A stretch of 6,330 nucleotides of DNA, from positions 1 through 6,330 of the forward strand of contig JACDFX010000115.1 in NCBI GenBank assembly GCA_013815575.1, in the 5' to 3' direction. Source of the DNA: Rubrobacter sp. (GTDB taxonomy: Bacteria > Actinomycetota > Rubrobacteria > Rubrobacterales > Rubrobacteraceae). Shown in pieces: positions 1 through 6,172 of this stretch (position 1 is the first letter of the stretch; each line of letters starts with the position of its first letter). The notes beneath the pieces were generated by a model, which did no database searches, was not told the DNA's origin, and was given only the letters and a program-made list of their open reading frames with translations. The position numbers and the translations under genes are program-made.

Positions 1-160
1 GGACAGGCTCGTCTACGACGAGGCCCTGAACGTCTTCCTGTGCTGCCCGCAGGCGCTCGTCGCCGTCAACAACCACGTGGACTTCACAGGACACGCCGCC
101 ACCCTGGAGCTGGCGGAGACGGAGGTGGGCGAGGGGCACTGGTCGCGGCAGAATGGATAG
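1..160 (+). CDS. C-terminal fragment of an unassigned protein
   Basis: The reading frame starting at base 2 is open to a TAG at 158-160 and gives the last 52 residues of a protein that begins outside the window. Nearly every third codon position is G or C, as expected of a real high-GC gene. The tail contains segments such as LNVFLCCPQALVAVNN and TLELAETEVGEGHW. It has an adjacent cysteine pair, no clear membrane segment, and ends in a polar QNG. I do not recognise the family, and the fragment is too short to give a function. It lies about 250 bases upstream of the tubulin-like genes, with a hairpin in between, so it is probably a separate transcription unit. Confidence 0.65.
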   Translation, partial: DRLVYDEALNVFLCCPQALVAVNNHVDFTGHAATLELAETEVGEGHWSRQNG

Positions 161-185
161 GACAAACGGGTAAGCAAGGAGTGGT

Positions 186-211
186 GGGTCGGGCATGGTA
201 TGTCCCGGCCC
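186..211 (+). terminator. Hairpin downstream of the first gene, possible terminator
   Basis: GGGTCGGG (186-193) pairs with CCCGGCCC (204-211) over 8 bp with one T·G wobble; CAT/ATG can extend the stem into the loop. It begins 26 bases after the upstream stop codon. No T-run follows directly; the nearest, TTTTT, is at 230-234, so it is not a textbook intrinsic terminator. It could instead be a leader structure. Confidence 0.35.
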
Positions 212-271
212 ATCGTCCCGGTTCGTGGCTTTTTCGCGGCGACAGTACGCAACGATGGAGGTTTTATGCAT

Positions 272-303
272 GTGTACAACTCACCTACGTGTACAACTCA
301 CCT
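272..303 (+). repeat. Two direct copies of a 15-bp element, candidate operator
   Basis: GTGTACAACTCACCT occurs exactly at 272-286 and again at 289-303, a 17-bp period. Each copy contains the palindromic core TGTACA. The pair lies in the non-coding leader of the tubulin-like gene group, about 110 bases before its start codon. Tandem same-face copies in such a place suggest a regulator binding site, but no matching regulator is identified. Just upstream, GGAGG at 257-261 precedes two ATGs (266 and 270) that open very short frames across the repeat, so it may instead belong to a leader peptide. Confidence 0.5.
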
Positions 304-414
304 CGGCTCCTGACTTGATGCCTGCTCTCTAACAGACTAACGACGGTCGGTGATCGATAAACCTACGCTTTCGCATAAATACTTGGCATGCTAGGATGTC
401 ATTCGGAAGGGTAA

Positions 415-1968
415 GTGCAAAGTAGGGGGAAAGGAAGGATAAGGTTGGAACCTCAGAGCGTTCGGGACGAGGACCGGAAGGATAGGGTCGAAGAGTTAGT
501 CAAAGAGCAGGAAGTTCATCGGACGGGAGACCAAGAGGGTCCGTTCTCGATCCACATCCTGGGCCTGGGACGGACGGGAGCCTCCGTCATCGAGCAGCTT
601 CTTTCGAGTCCGCCCGATGGGTTCCTCGAAGACGCTCGTACGAGGTTCTCGGCGCTCGCCGTGGACATCGGCGACGGAGACCTGAAGCCGGTCCGCGAGG
701 CGGAGGACAGGGCCAGGTTGCCGGAGGAGAGGGCACAGGTCCGTACGGTGGATCTCGGGGTGCCGGGCAAGGACGATTTCTTCGCGAGCCTGCGCCGGTA
801 CCGGGAGTACCTGAAGATAGAGTACCCCCGGTACTACTGGAACCCCAACTACGAGCCGTGGCTGCCCGAAGACCTGGAGATGCCGGCGGTCGATGAGCAC
901 ATCCCTCGGGCGGTGGCCAAAGGCATCTACAACAGGGAGTACTACGAGGACGGCCCGATAGCCGAAGAGCTGGACGCATTCGCACGGAGTATCAACGCCA
1001 GCAAGACGGTCCCGATAATCTTCGTCGTGTTCAGCTTGGCCGGTGGGACTGGGAGCGGGATAGCGGTCGACATGGTGCGTCACCTGGCCTCGATCAAGCT
1101 TGGCAGGCGTCACATAGTCGTCGGCGTCGGGGTGTTGCCCTCCGAGGGCGATCCAGCGCAAACGCGCGACGGCGTGCTGTTTCCGGTGATCAACGAGCTT
1201 GACTGTATGCTCGACGATGAGAAGAATCAGGGCGTCCAGGCCGTCTGGGGGGATTTGTACAAGAACCCGTTCACGGGTGGTTTCTTCGTGGTGCCACAGG
1301 ATGGAATATTAGATCTAACCGGGGACGTCTCGGCGACGCACGAGTACGTTGACGAGGGGATCGCCAGCTTCATCGCCCAGGAGAACGGTTTACACATCTA
1401 CGAGACGCTCAAGCTTCTGAACTATCTCAATTCGCCCACCGATCGGATGCACCCCGCCACGCGCGCCCCGATCGGCGAGCGTTGGGTCAACATGCTGCTG
1501 CCCCATAAGTTCGCCGACGCAGAGAACATCTCCGCGTCGCTCGGGCGCGTGGCCGACGGCGTACAGCCCGAATACGTCGAGGCTCGCGCGTTCGCCCCCG
1601 CGGGGGCATTCGACGAAGCGGGCGCGAAGGAGATAGAGGGTCAGATCACCTCCGCCGTGACCTCCCTGGTCGAGCCGGGCGTCGTACATTTCGATGTGGA
1701 GAACGGCTCCTTCATTCACGTCAGCGTGCCCCGGCTGACCAAGCTGGACATCCCCGGCTTTTCGGCCGCGCGGGACGCGTACGACCGGATGAGCTGGGAC
1801 GAGAAGCTCCTCGCCCACTCCTGGTTGTTGGACCTCGGGACCATGCTCTGCGAGCCGTCGACCCGCTTTGAGGGGATGGCTGGCGAGTGCATCTGGGGTT
1901 GCGCATGCTGGGTCGTGGTGCCGTATGAGGCGGTTCGGGGCGAAGAAGTCCAGCAGGTATCTCTCTAG
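415..1968 (+). CDS. Tubulin/FtsZ-superfamily GTPase-like protein, first paralogue
   Basis: This 517-residue protein has the hallmarks of the tubulin/FtsZ fold. A strand and glycine loop, IHILGLGRTG, lie near residues 46-55, followed by LAVDIGD near 81-87. The G-box AGGTGSG lies at 209-215 after a hydrophobic strand, then a second strand VVGVGVLP near 235-242. Proteins of this superfamily bind GTP and usually polymerise into filaments. It is longer than a typical FtsZ (about 350-400 residues) and has a charged N-terminal extension. An aromatic-rich block (126-153) and a C-terminal block (452-506) are almost identical to the paralogue at 2371-4089; the latter contains CxxxCxC (Cys492, 496, 498). 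No signal peptide or membrane span is seen, so it is probably cytosolic. The GTG at 415 is uncertain; TTG at 445 has a better ribosome site. The superfamily assignment is firm; polymerisation and cellular role are inferred. It is not the housekeeping FtsZ. Confidence 0.85.
   Translation: MQSRGKGRIRLEPQSVRDEDRKDRVEELVKEQEVHRTGDQEGPFSIHILGLGRTGASVIEQLLSSPPDGFLEDARTRFSALAVDIGDGDLKPVREAEDRARLPEERAQVRTVDLGVPGKDDFFASLRRYREYLKIEYPRYYWNPNYEPWLPEDLEMPAVDEHIPRAVAKGIYNREYYEDGPIAEELDAFARSINASKTVPIIFVVFSLAGGTGSGIAVDMVRHLASIKLGRRHIVVGVGVLPSEGDPAQTRDGVLFPVINELDCMLDDEKNQGVQAVWGDLYKNPFTGGFFVVPQDGILDLTGDVSATHEYVDEGIASFIAQENGLHIYETLKLLNYLNSPTDRMHPATRAPIGERWVNMLLPHKFADAENISASLGRVADGVQPEYVEARAFAPAGAFDEAGAKEIEGQITSAVTSLVEPGVVHFDVENGSFIHVSVPRLTKLDIPGFSAARDAYDRMSWDEKLLAHSWLLDLGTMLCEPSTRFEGMAGECIWGCACWVVVPYEAVRGEEVQQVSL
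430..438 (+). promoter_or_regulatory. Ribosome binding site supporting an alternative TTG start at 445
   Basis: AAAGGAAGG at 430-438 includes AAAGGA, a match to the anti-Shine-Dalgarno complement, at a normal distance from an in-frame TTG at 445. The GTG at 415 has only GGAAGGG (405-411), three bases away, which is short. The true start of the first tubulin-like protein may therefore be 445, giving 507 residues instead of 517. Confidence 0.4.
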
Positions 1969-2268
1969 ATGCCTCTGGACTGGGGAGAAGTAATTGATCG
2001 CTACCGGCCCGACCCGGAGGACACGCCGATCCCCGGTGCCCCGCAGACGGTGGTAACGGCCGTGGACGAGGAGCGCATGTACGTGGCGCACAGGCTTTGG
2101 AAAGACACGTTGGGCCGCCAGAACCTCGAGAAGGCCGTCGAGCTACTGGAGCAGGGCAAGTTGCCGAAGGGGGCCGAGGACGCCATATCCAAGTACAGGG
2201 CGCACGTCGCGGACGAGCGCCCCACCCTGGCGACGAAGGTTCTAAAAGACCTCGGGTACCTCGAATGA
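1969..2268 (+). CDS. Small protein of unknown function between the two tubulin-like genes
   Basis: The ATG directly follows the TAG of the upstream tubulin-like gene with no gap, and there is no strong ribosome site, so translational coupling is likely. The product has 99 residues. Its first third is proline-rich and probably extended (RPDPEDTPIPGAPQ near residues 13-26). The remainder is charged and probably helical, with segments such as LEKAVELLEQGKLPKGAEDAI and a C-terminal LATKVLKDLGYLE. There is no cysteine, signal peptide or membrane span. Codon use resembles its neighbours, supporting a real gene. I do not recognise a family. Its position between two paralogous GTPases suggests an accessory or regulatory partner of them, but this rests on gene order alone. 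Confidence 0.8.
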   Translation: MPLDWGEVIDRYRPDPEDTPIPGAPQTVVTAVDEERMYVAHRLWKDTLGRQNLEKAVELLEQGKLPKGAEDAISKYRAHVADERPTLATKVLKDLGYLE

Positions 2269-2370
2269 GGTGGCGGGGTGTTACGGAGAGGAAGGAGGAA
2301 GAATAAACCGCGAAACCGGGTGATAGAGCATAGTTGCATGGAAATGTACCGAACAGACGGAGGCTGAACG

Positions 2371-4089
2371 ATGAGTTTATCGTTGTACCACAGTGCGACG
2401 GGCAAGCAGGCCCCGCACTGCATACACGCAATAGGGATAGGCAAGGCCGGAACCTACATGGTCGACGCGCTGCTCAGGACGGGAGAGATCGAGGATCTCC
2501 TGGAGGACAAGAGGGCCCGGTTCACGGCGCTCTCCGTGGACATCGGAGATCAGGATCAGCAACAGTTCCGCAATTACGGCCAGGGCTTCCTGGAGCGTCT
2601 GGAAGGCCGCGACATCCCAGCCGAGAGGGCGCAGATTCGTTCGATCAGCATGGAGGTGCCGAGCAGGGACGACCTTTTCGCGAAGCTGCGCCGGTACCGG
2701 GAGTACCTGAAGATAGAGTATCCTCGTTACTACTGGAACCCCAACTACGAGCCGTGGCTGCCGGAAGACGTAGAGATGCCGGAGGCGGACAGGGGCCGTA
2801 TGGTAGAGGGGACAACGGTTGCCTCCACCGAGCACATCCCCCGGGCGGTGGCAAAGGCCATCTACAACACGGAGTACTACGAGGACGGGCCGATAGCCCA
2901 GGCACTGGAAGAGTTCGTGGAGAGTGTCAACAAAACAAAACAGCTTCCGTCGATGATATTGATCTGCTTCGGTCTGGGCGGCGGGACCGGCAGCGGGATC
3001 GTCGTGGATCTCGCCCGGCACATCGCGAACGTCAAGCTGGGGCGTAGGATCCCCGTGATTGGAGTTGGGGTTCTGCCGCATAGCGGGGACCCCGAGGAGA
3101 ACCGCGGCGGCAGCTTGTTCGCAACCCTCAACGAGCTCGACTGCATGCTCGACGAAGAGAAGAATCAGGGCGTCCGGGCCGTCTGGGGCGACCTGTACAA
3201 CAACCCGTTCACGGGTGGTTTCTTCGCTTTGCCGCAGGAGCACAGCTTGCAGCGGGTGCAGAGGTACGCGAAAACTTCCGAGGGCATGTCGGATCCGGGC
3301 ATCCGGGAGGGTCAGGCCCACCGGACCGCTGGTAAGTACGTCGCCGACTGCTTCATGCGCTACGCCGCGCAGGACTACGGGAGGGAGCTGTTCAAGGTCA
3401 TGCGCCCGATGGGCATGACCGGGGCTCCGCACGAGGCCAGCCACGCCACGGATCGTTACTGGACGCTGTTCGACGTAGCCAAGCTCATGCATCCGGGTGT
3501 CCAGGTACTCCCCGGCGAGTCGATGGGCAAGTGGCGCGAGGCGGTCTCAGAGTGGATCGGATACATCCCGCAGTGGTCCGGCTTGAAGGAAGGCTTCAAG
3601 ACCGATTACATAGAGGCCCATACGTTCGCGCCCCGTGCGGTTTGGAACGAGACCGTTCAGCAAAAGCTCGAGGATACCCTCAACGAGTTCCTGCTGCCGG
3701 GCGATGACGGCACGCTCAACACCACGCTGGGCGAAGCCTTCGATGAACTGACCGTTCTTTCGGACATAATCATCCCGGGGGTCGCCAGGACGGACCTGAA
3801 CGTGTTCTGGGAGGCGCGGGACGCGTACGACCGGATGAGCTGGGACGAGAAGCTCCTCGCCCACTCCTGGTTGTTGGACCTCGGGACCATGCTCTCCGAA
3901 CCATCGACCCGTTTCGAGGGGATGGCTGGCGAGTGCATCTGGGGCTGCGCTTGCTGGGTCGTGGTGCCGTATGAGGCGCTGAGGGGAGACGCCCAGACTT
4001 CGGAGCACCGGTTGGATGCCACCCAGAACTTCATCGCGGGCGCATTAGGGACCGTTGTCGAGATCCCCGATCTAACGACCAGTAGATAA
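2371..4089 (+). CDS. Tubulin/FtsZ-superfamily GTPase-like protein, second paralogue
   Basis: The ATG is preceded by CGGAGG (2358-2363) at a 7-base spacing, so this start is secure. The 572-residue product has an N-terminal glycine loop GIGKAG (22-27), ALSVDIGD (53-60), the classic signature GGGTGSG (203-209) and a following strand VIGVGVLP (229-236), all typical of the GTP-binding half of tubulin/FtsZ. Compared with the first paralogue it has about 13 extra residues near 141-153, about 32 more between its FFALPQ strand (284-289) and YIEAHTFAP (413-421), and a longer C-terminus. A stretch near 364-373 (WTLFDVAKLM) might correspond to the FtsZ T7 loop, but this is uncertain. The block 482-536 matches the first paralogue at all but one residue and includes CxxxCxC (Cys522, 526, 528). 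It is probably cytosolic and may form filaments, perhaps with the first paralogue; function is unknown. Confidence 0.87.
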   Translation: MSLSLYHSATGKQAPHCIHAIGIGKAGTYMVDALLRTGEIEDLLEDKRARFTALSVDIGDQDQQQFRNYGQGFLERLEGRDIPAERAQIRSISMEVPSRDDLFAKLRRYREYLKIEYPRYYWNPNYEPWLPEDVEMPEADRGRMVEGTTVASTEHIPRAVAKAIYNTEYYEDGPIAQALEEFVESVNKTKQLPSMILICFGLGGGTGSGIVVDLARHIANVKLGRRIPVIGVGVLPHSGDPEENRGGSLFATLNELDCMLDEEKNQGVRAVWGDLYNNPFTGGFFALPQEHSLQRVQRYAKTSEGMSDPGIREGQAHRTAGKYVADCFMRYAAQDYGRELFKVMRPMGMTGAPHEASHATDRYWTLFDVAKLMHPGVQVLPGESMGKWREAVSEWIGYIPQWSGLKEGFKTDYIEAHTFAPRAVWNETVQQKLEDTLNEFLLPGDDGTLNTTLGEAFDELTVLSDIIIPGVARTDLNVFWEARDAYDRMSWDEKLLAHSWLLDLGTMLSEPSTRFEGMAGECIWGCACWVVVPYEALRGDAQTSEHRLDATQNFIAGALGTVVEIPDLTTSR

Positions 4090-4108
4090 CGCGTACCGAC
4101 CATCCCGG

Positions 4109-4139
4109 AGCCGGCGGGGACCCCGAGTCCTCGCCGGCT
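4109..4139 (+). terminator. Stem-loop terminator after the tubulin-like genes
   Basis: AGCCGGCG and GGGAC (4109-4121) pair with GTCCT and CGCCGGCT (4127-4139), giving a 13-bp stem with one G·T wobble and a 5-base loop, CCCGA. It starts 20 bases after the stop codon of the second tubulin-like gene. Only TTT follows (4139-4141), so the T-tract is weak, though such stems often serve as terminators in high-GC bacteria. It probably separates the tubulin-like group from the sigma-like/CobW group. Confidence 0.7.
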
Positions 4140-4168
4140 TTCGTAGACCAAGGGGAGGTTACGGTTTC

Positions 4169-4687
4169 ATGCGTAACGAGGTAGCCACGGAGTCCGGGCA
4201 AGATCTCCTGCCGGGGTACGAGGGGTGGCTTGAGCGCCTTTCGGCGACCTACAACGCCGTGGCTTACTGCTGCCGACACCGCTTGCGGGACCGCGTGGCC
4301 GCCGAGTGTGTCAGCGCCGAGGTCGTGGCGGAGATGCTGGCGCGTCCGAGGGTGTTCGGGTACTACGGTCTCCCGTTCTCTGGACAAATCGGCCGCCTAG
4401 CCGAGCCCAGGATCGCCCGAGTCCGTCAGGGAACGCCGGTGGTGGGTGGAGATTCGGACTGGGAAGAGCTCCTCGCCAGCCTTCGTGGCGTCTCGAAAGA
4501 GCACCAGGAGGTATTCTTACTGACCTGCCTCGAAGGCTACTCGGACCCGGAGATCGCTAACGCTCTGGGCTGTGATGAGGATACGGCGAGGCTGCGACGG
4601 GAGAACACCCTGGACCTGCTGCGAGGGTTCTCCGAGAGCATAGTCCCGCCGGCCCGGCGTGAGGACGTCGAAGAGGGTGCGCACTAG
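4169..4687 (+). CDS. Divergent ECF sigma factor-like DNA-binding protein
   Basis: The 172-residue product has the size of an ECF sigma factor. Residues 107-152 read like sigma-70 region 4: GVSKEHQEVFLLTCLEGYSDPEIANALGC and the following helix match the usual pattern of 'LP..qrevf.L..leG.s..EIA..lg.s..tv..r...a...L', a helix-turn-helix that contacts -35 DNA. The N-terminal part, with AYCCRHRLRDRVAAECVSAEVVAEML near 32-57, looks like a degenerate region 2, but the acidic motif typical of region 2 is poorly preserved and the linker is unusual. It may thus be a divergent sigma factor, or a regulator that kept only region 4. Cysteines 34, 35 and 47 are atypical. AGGGGAGG (4151-4158) lies 10 bases before the ATG. 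It sits 60 bases before the CobW gene and could regulate it or the tubulin-like genes; no direct evidence shows which. Confidence 0.7.
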   Translation: MRNEVATESGQDLLPGYEGWLERLSATYNAVAYCCRHRLRDRVAAECVSAEVVAEMLARPRVFGYYGLPFSGQIGRLAEPRIARVRQGTPVVGGDSDWEELLASLRGVSKEHQEVFLLTCLEGYSDPEIANALGCDEDTARLRRENTLDLLRGFSESIVPPARREDVEEGAH

Positions 4688-4747
4688 CGTTTCTATGTCG
4701 TTCGCTTCCGATCCATCCTGGAAAACATTGCAAGAAGAGGAGGGCGC

Positions 4748-6127
4748 ATGGCTATAACCGCAATGCCAGTAACCGTCATAACGGGTTATCTCGGGTCGGG
4801 CAAGACGACTTTATTGAACCGGATACTTACGGAGGCGCACGGGCAGAAGATCGCGGTGATCGTCAACGAGTTCGGGGAGATCGGGATAGACAACCAGCTC
4901 ATCGTCGGGGAGACCGACGAGGAGATCTTCGAGATGAACAACGGTTGCATCTGCTGCACGGTCAGGGGAGATTTGATCAAGACGCTCACCGACCTCTACG
5001 CCCGCAAGCAGGACGATGCCACGGAGTTCGAGAGGGTGGTCATCGAGACGACCGGGCTTGCCGACCCCGCGCCAGTCATCCAGACGTTCTTCGCCGACCC
5101 GAAGATCCAGAAGCGCTACTACCCGGACGCCGTCATCACGGTCGTCGACAGCAAACACATAGACCAACACCTCGACGACGGACAGGAAGCGGTGGAGCAG
5201 ATAGCCTTCGCGGACCTGGTCCTCCTGAACAAGACGGACCTCGTCTCGCCCGGGCAGCTCTCGGACCTGGAGGGCCGCATAAGGAAGATCAACGCCGCTA
5301 CCCGTATGGTCAGGACACAAAATTCGCAGATGCCCATTGACGAGCTTCTCGACATCCGGGCCTTCGACCTGTCCCAGAAGCTCGAGATAGACCCGATGTT
5401 CCTGGAGCCCGAGTACCCGTTCGAGTGGGCCGGCATCTACTCCCTCCCGTCCGGCGAATACAAGCTTGTCCTTCAAGAGGGCCCCGACCCTTCGATGCGC
5501 GCCGTTCTGGTACCGGTCGAGGCGGCGAGCCTCGCCGCGTTGGAGGCTGCCCAGGACCCCACCATGCTCGCCTTCTCCGACGAGGAGAACGGGCTCGATA
5601 CCGGCGGTACCCTGACACCCGACGGGCGCCTCTACCGGCTGGACCTCGAGCCCCGAGAAGAGTGGTTCGAGATAAAGATAGAGCGTTCGGGTAACTACGC
5701 GCTCTTCACCGAGCACCGCCCCGAGGAGTTCGGGGCCGAGCTTCGGGGCCCCGATGGCCCATTCGTCCCGGTCTTGCAACACGAGTACAAGCCCAACCAC
5801 GAGCACGACCAGTCGGTGACGTCCGTGGGCCTGCGGGAAGAAACCCCTCTGGAGCGGATGCGGTTCCAGTACTGGCTGCAGAACCTGCTCAACACCAGAG
5901 GACAGGACATCTTCAGGTTCAAGGGCGTGCTGAACGTGCAGGGGATGGACGGGCGGGTCGTGGCGCAGGGGGTGCACATGATCTCCAGCATGGCTATGGA
6001 CAGGCCATGGGAGGAAGACGAACCGCGCATCAGCGAGATGGTGTTCATCGGCCGCAACCTGGACGCCGAAGAGCTGCGGAGCGGCCTCTCCGGCTGCCGC
6101 ATCAGGACTAAAGTCGAGCAGCACTAG
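4748..6127 (+). CDS. CobW/COG0523-family metal-chaperone GTPase with inserted domain
   Basis: The 459-residue protein carries the full COG0523 G3E GTPase set: Walker [10 protein letters not shown] (13-21), the metal-binding CxCC motif NNGCICC (Cys67, 69, 70), ETTGLADP (100-107) and the guanine-specificity motif NKTD (161-164). The CobW C-terminal domain spans about 357-440, from [14 protein letters not shown] to [10 protein letters not shown]. Such proteins use GTP binding and hydrolysis to deliver metal ions (Zn, Co, Fe, Ni) to client enzymes in the cytosol; some serve cobalamin synthesis. Between the two domains there is an insert of roughly 120 residues (about 222-347) with a beta-rich look ([36 protein letters not shown]), where many relatives have a short His-rich linker; only HEH (351-353) remains of that. 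AGGAGGG (4738-4744) precedes the ATG closely. The following CbiX-like gene supports a cobalt role, but the metal cannot be read from sequence. Confidence 0.93.
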   Translation: MAITAMPVTVITGYLGSGKTTLLNRILTEAHGQKIAVIVNEFGEIGIDNQLIVGETDEEIFEMNNGCICCTVRGDLIKTLTDLYARKQDDATEFERVVIETTGLADPAPVIQTFFADPKIQKRYYPDAVITVVDSKHIDQHLDDGQEAVEQIAFADLVLLNKTDLVSPGQLSDLEGRIRKINAATRMVRTQNSQMPIDELLDIRAFDLSQKLEIDPMFLEPEYPFEWAGIYSLPSGEYKLVLQEGPDPSMRAVLVPVEAASLAALEAAQDPTMLAFSDEENGLDTGGTLTPDGRLYRLDLEPREEWFEIKIERSGNYALFTEHRPEEFGAELRGPDGPFVPVLQHEYKPNHEHDQSVTSVGLREETPLERMRFQYWLQNLLNTRGQDIFRFKGVLNVQGMDGRVVAQGVHMISSMAMDRPWEEDEPRISEMVFIGRNLDAEELRSGLSGCRIRTKVEQH

Positions 6128-6161
6128 GCAGTTCGTGTCCTGGCGGGAGACGACCATCGGT

Positions 6162-6168
6162 AGGAGGG
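6162..6168 (+). promoter_or_regulatory. Ribosome binding site deciding a TTG start
   Basis: AGGAGGG at 6162-6168 lies four bases before TTG at 6173, the first codon of a GC-biased frame open to the window edge. No ATG or GTG in that frame lies at a usable distance, so the TTG is the likely start. Confidence 0.6.
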
Positions 6169-6172
6169 CCAA

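Larger units (their letters stand above)
161..414. other. Intergenic leader of the tubulin-like gene group
   Basis: No long reading frame here shows the codon bias of the neighbours, and the sequence is visibly richer in A and T than the genes on each side. It holds the hairpin at 186-211 and the 15-bp repeats at 272-303. Weak -10-like strings are present (GATAAA at 356-361, CATAAA at 374-379), but none has a convincing -35 partner at 16-18 bases, so no promoter is called. The promoter of the following genes most likely lies somewhere in this stretch. Confidence 0.6.

Noticed and set aside
121..160. GGGCACTGG string resembling part of a cobalamin riboswitch B12 box, given the CobW/CbiX genes
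   Set aside because: It lies within the end of the upstream coding frame and none of the other conserved riboswitch elements are nearby; it is also far from the cobalamin-related genes.
356..397. -10-like hexamers GATAAA, CATAAA and TAGGAT before the first tubulin-like gene
   Set aside because: None has a -35 element with good agreement at 16-18 bases, so no promoter position can be supported.
2097..2306. Alternative + strand frame overlapping the 99-residue gene
   Set aside because: It is out of frame with the codon bias seen in the region and gives a low-complexity Arg/Gly/Glu-rich translation typical of a shadow frame.
2292..2367. Strong AAGGAGG at 2292-2298 and a 15-residue frame from GTG 2320 to TGA 2365-2367
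   Set aside because: The GTG is about 20 bases from the AAGGAGG, too far for initiation, and no other start codon lies at the right distance; the purine run is probably incidental or regulatory.
415..4089. Housekeeping FtsZ
   Set aside because: Length, long inserts, the altered glycine loop and absence of division and cell-wall neighbours argue against canonical FtsZ, despite the shared GGGTGSG signature.
4811..6172. Long antisense open frame of 453 codons opposite the CobW gene (and similar ones opposite the tubulin-like genes)
   Set aside because: The + strand frame contains unmistakable COG0523 motifs; long antisense frames are expected in GC-rich coding DNA, and the translated product has no recognisable motif.
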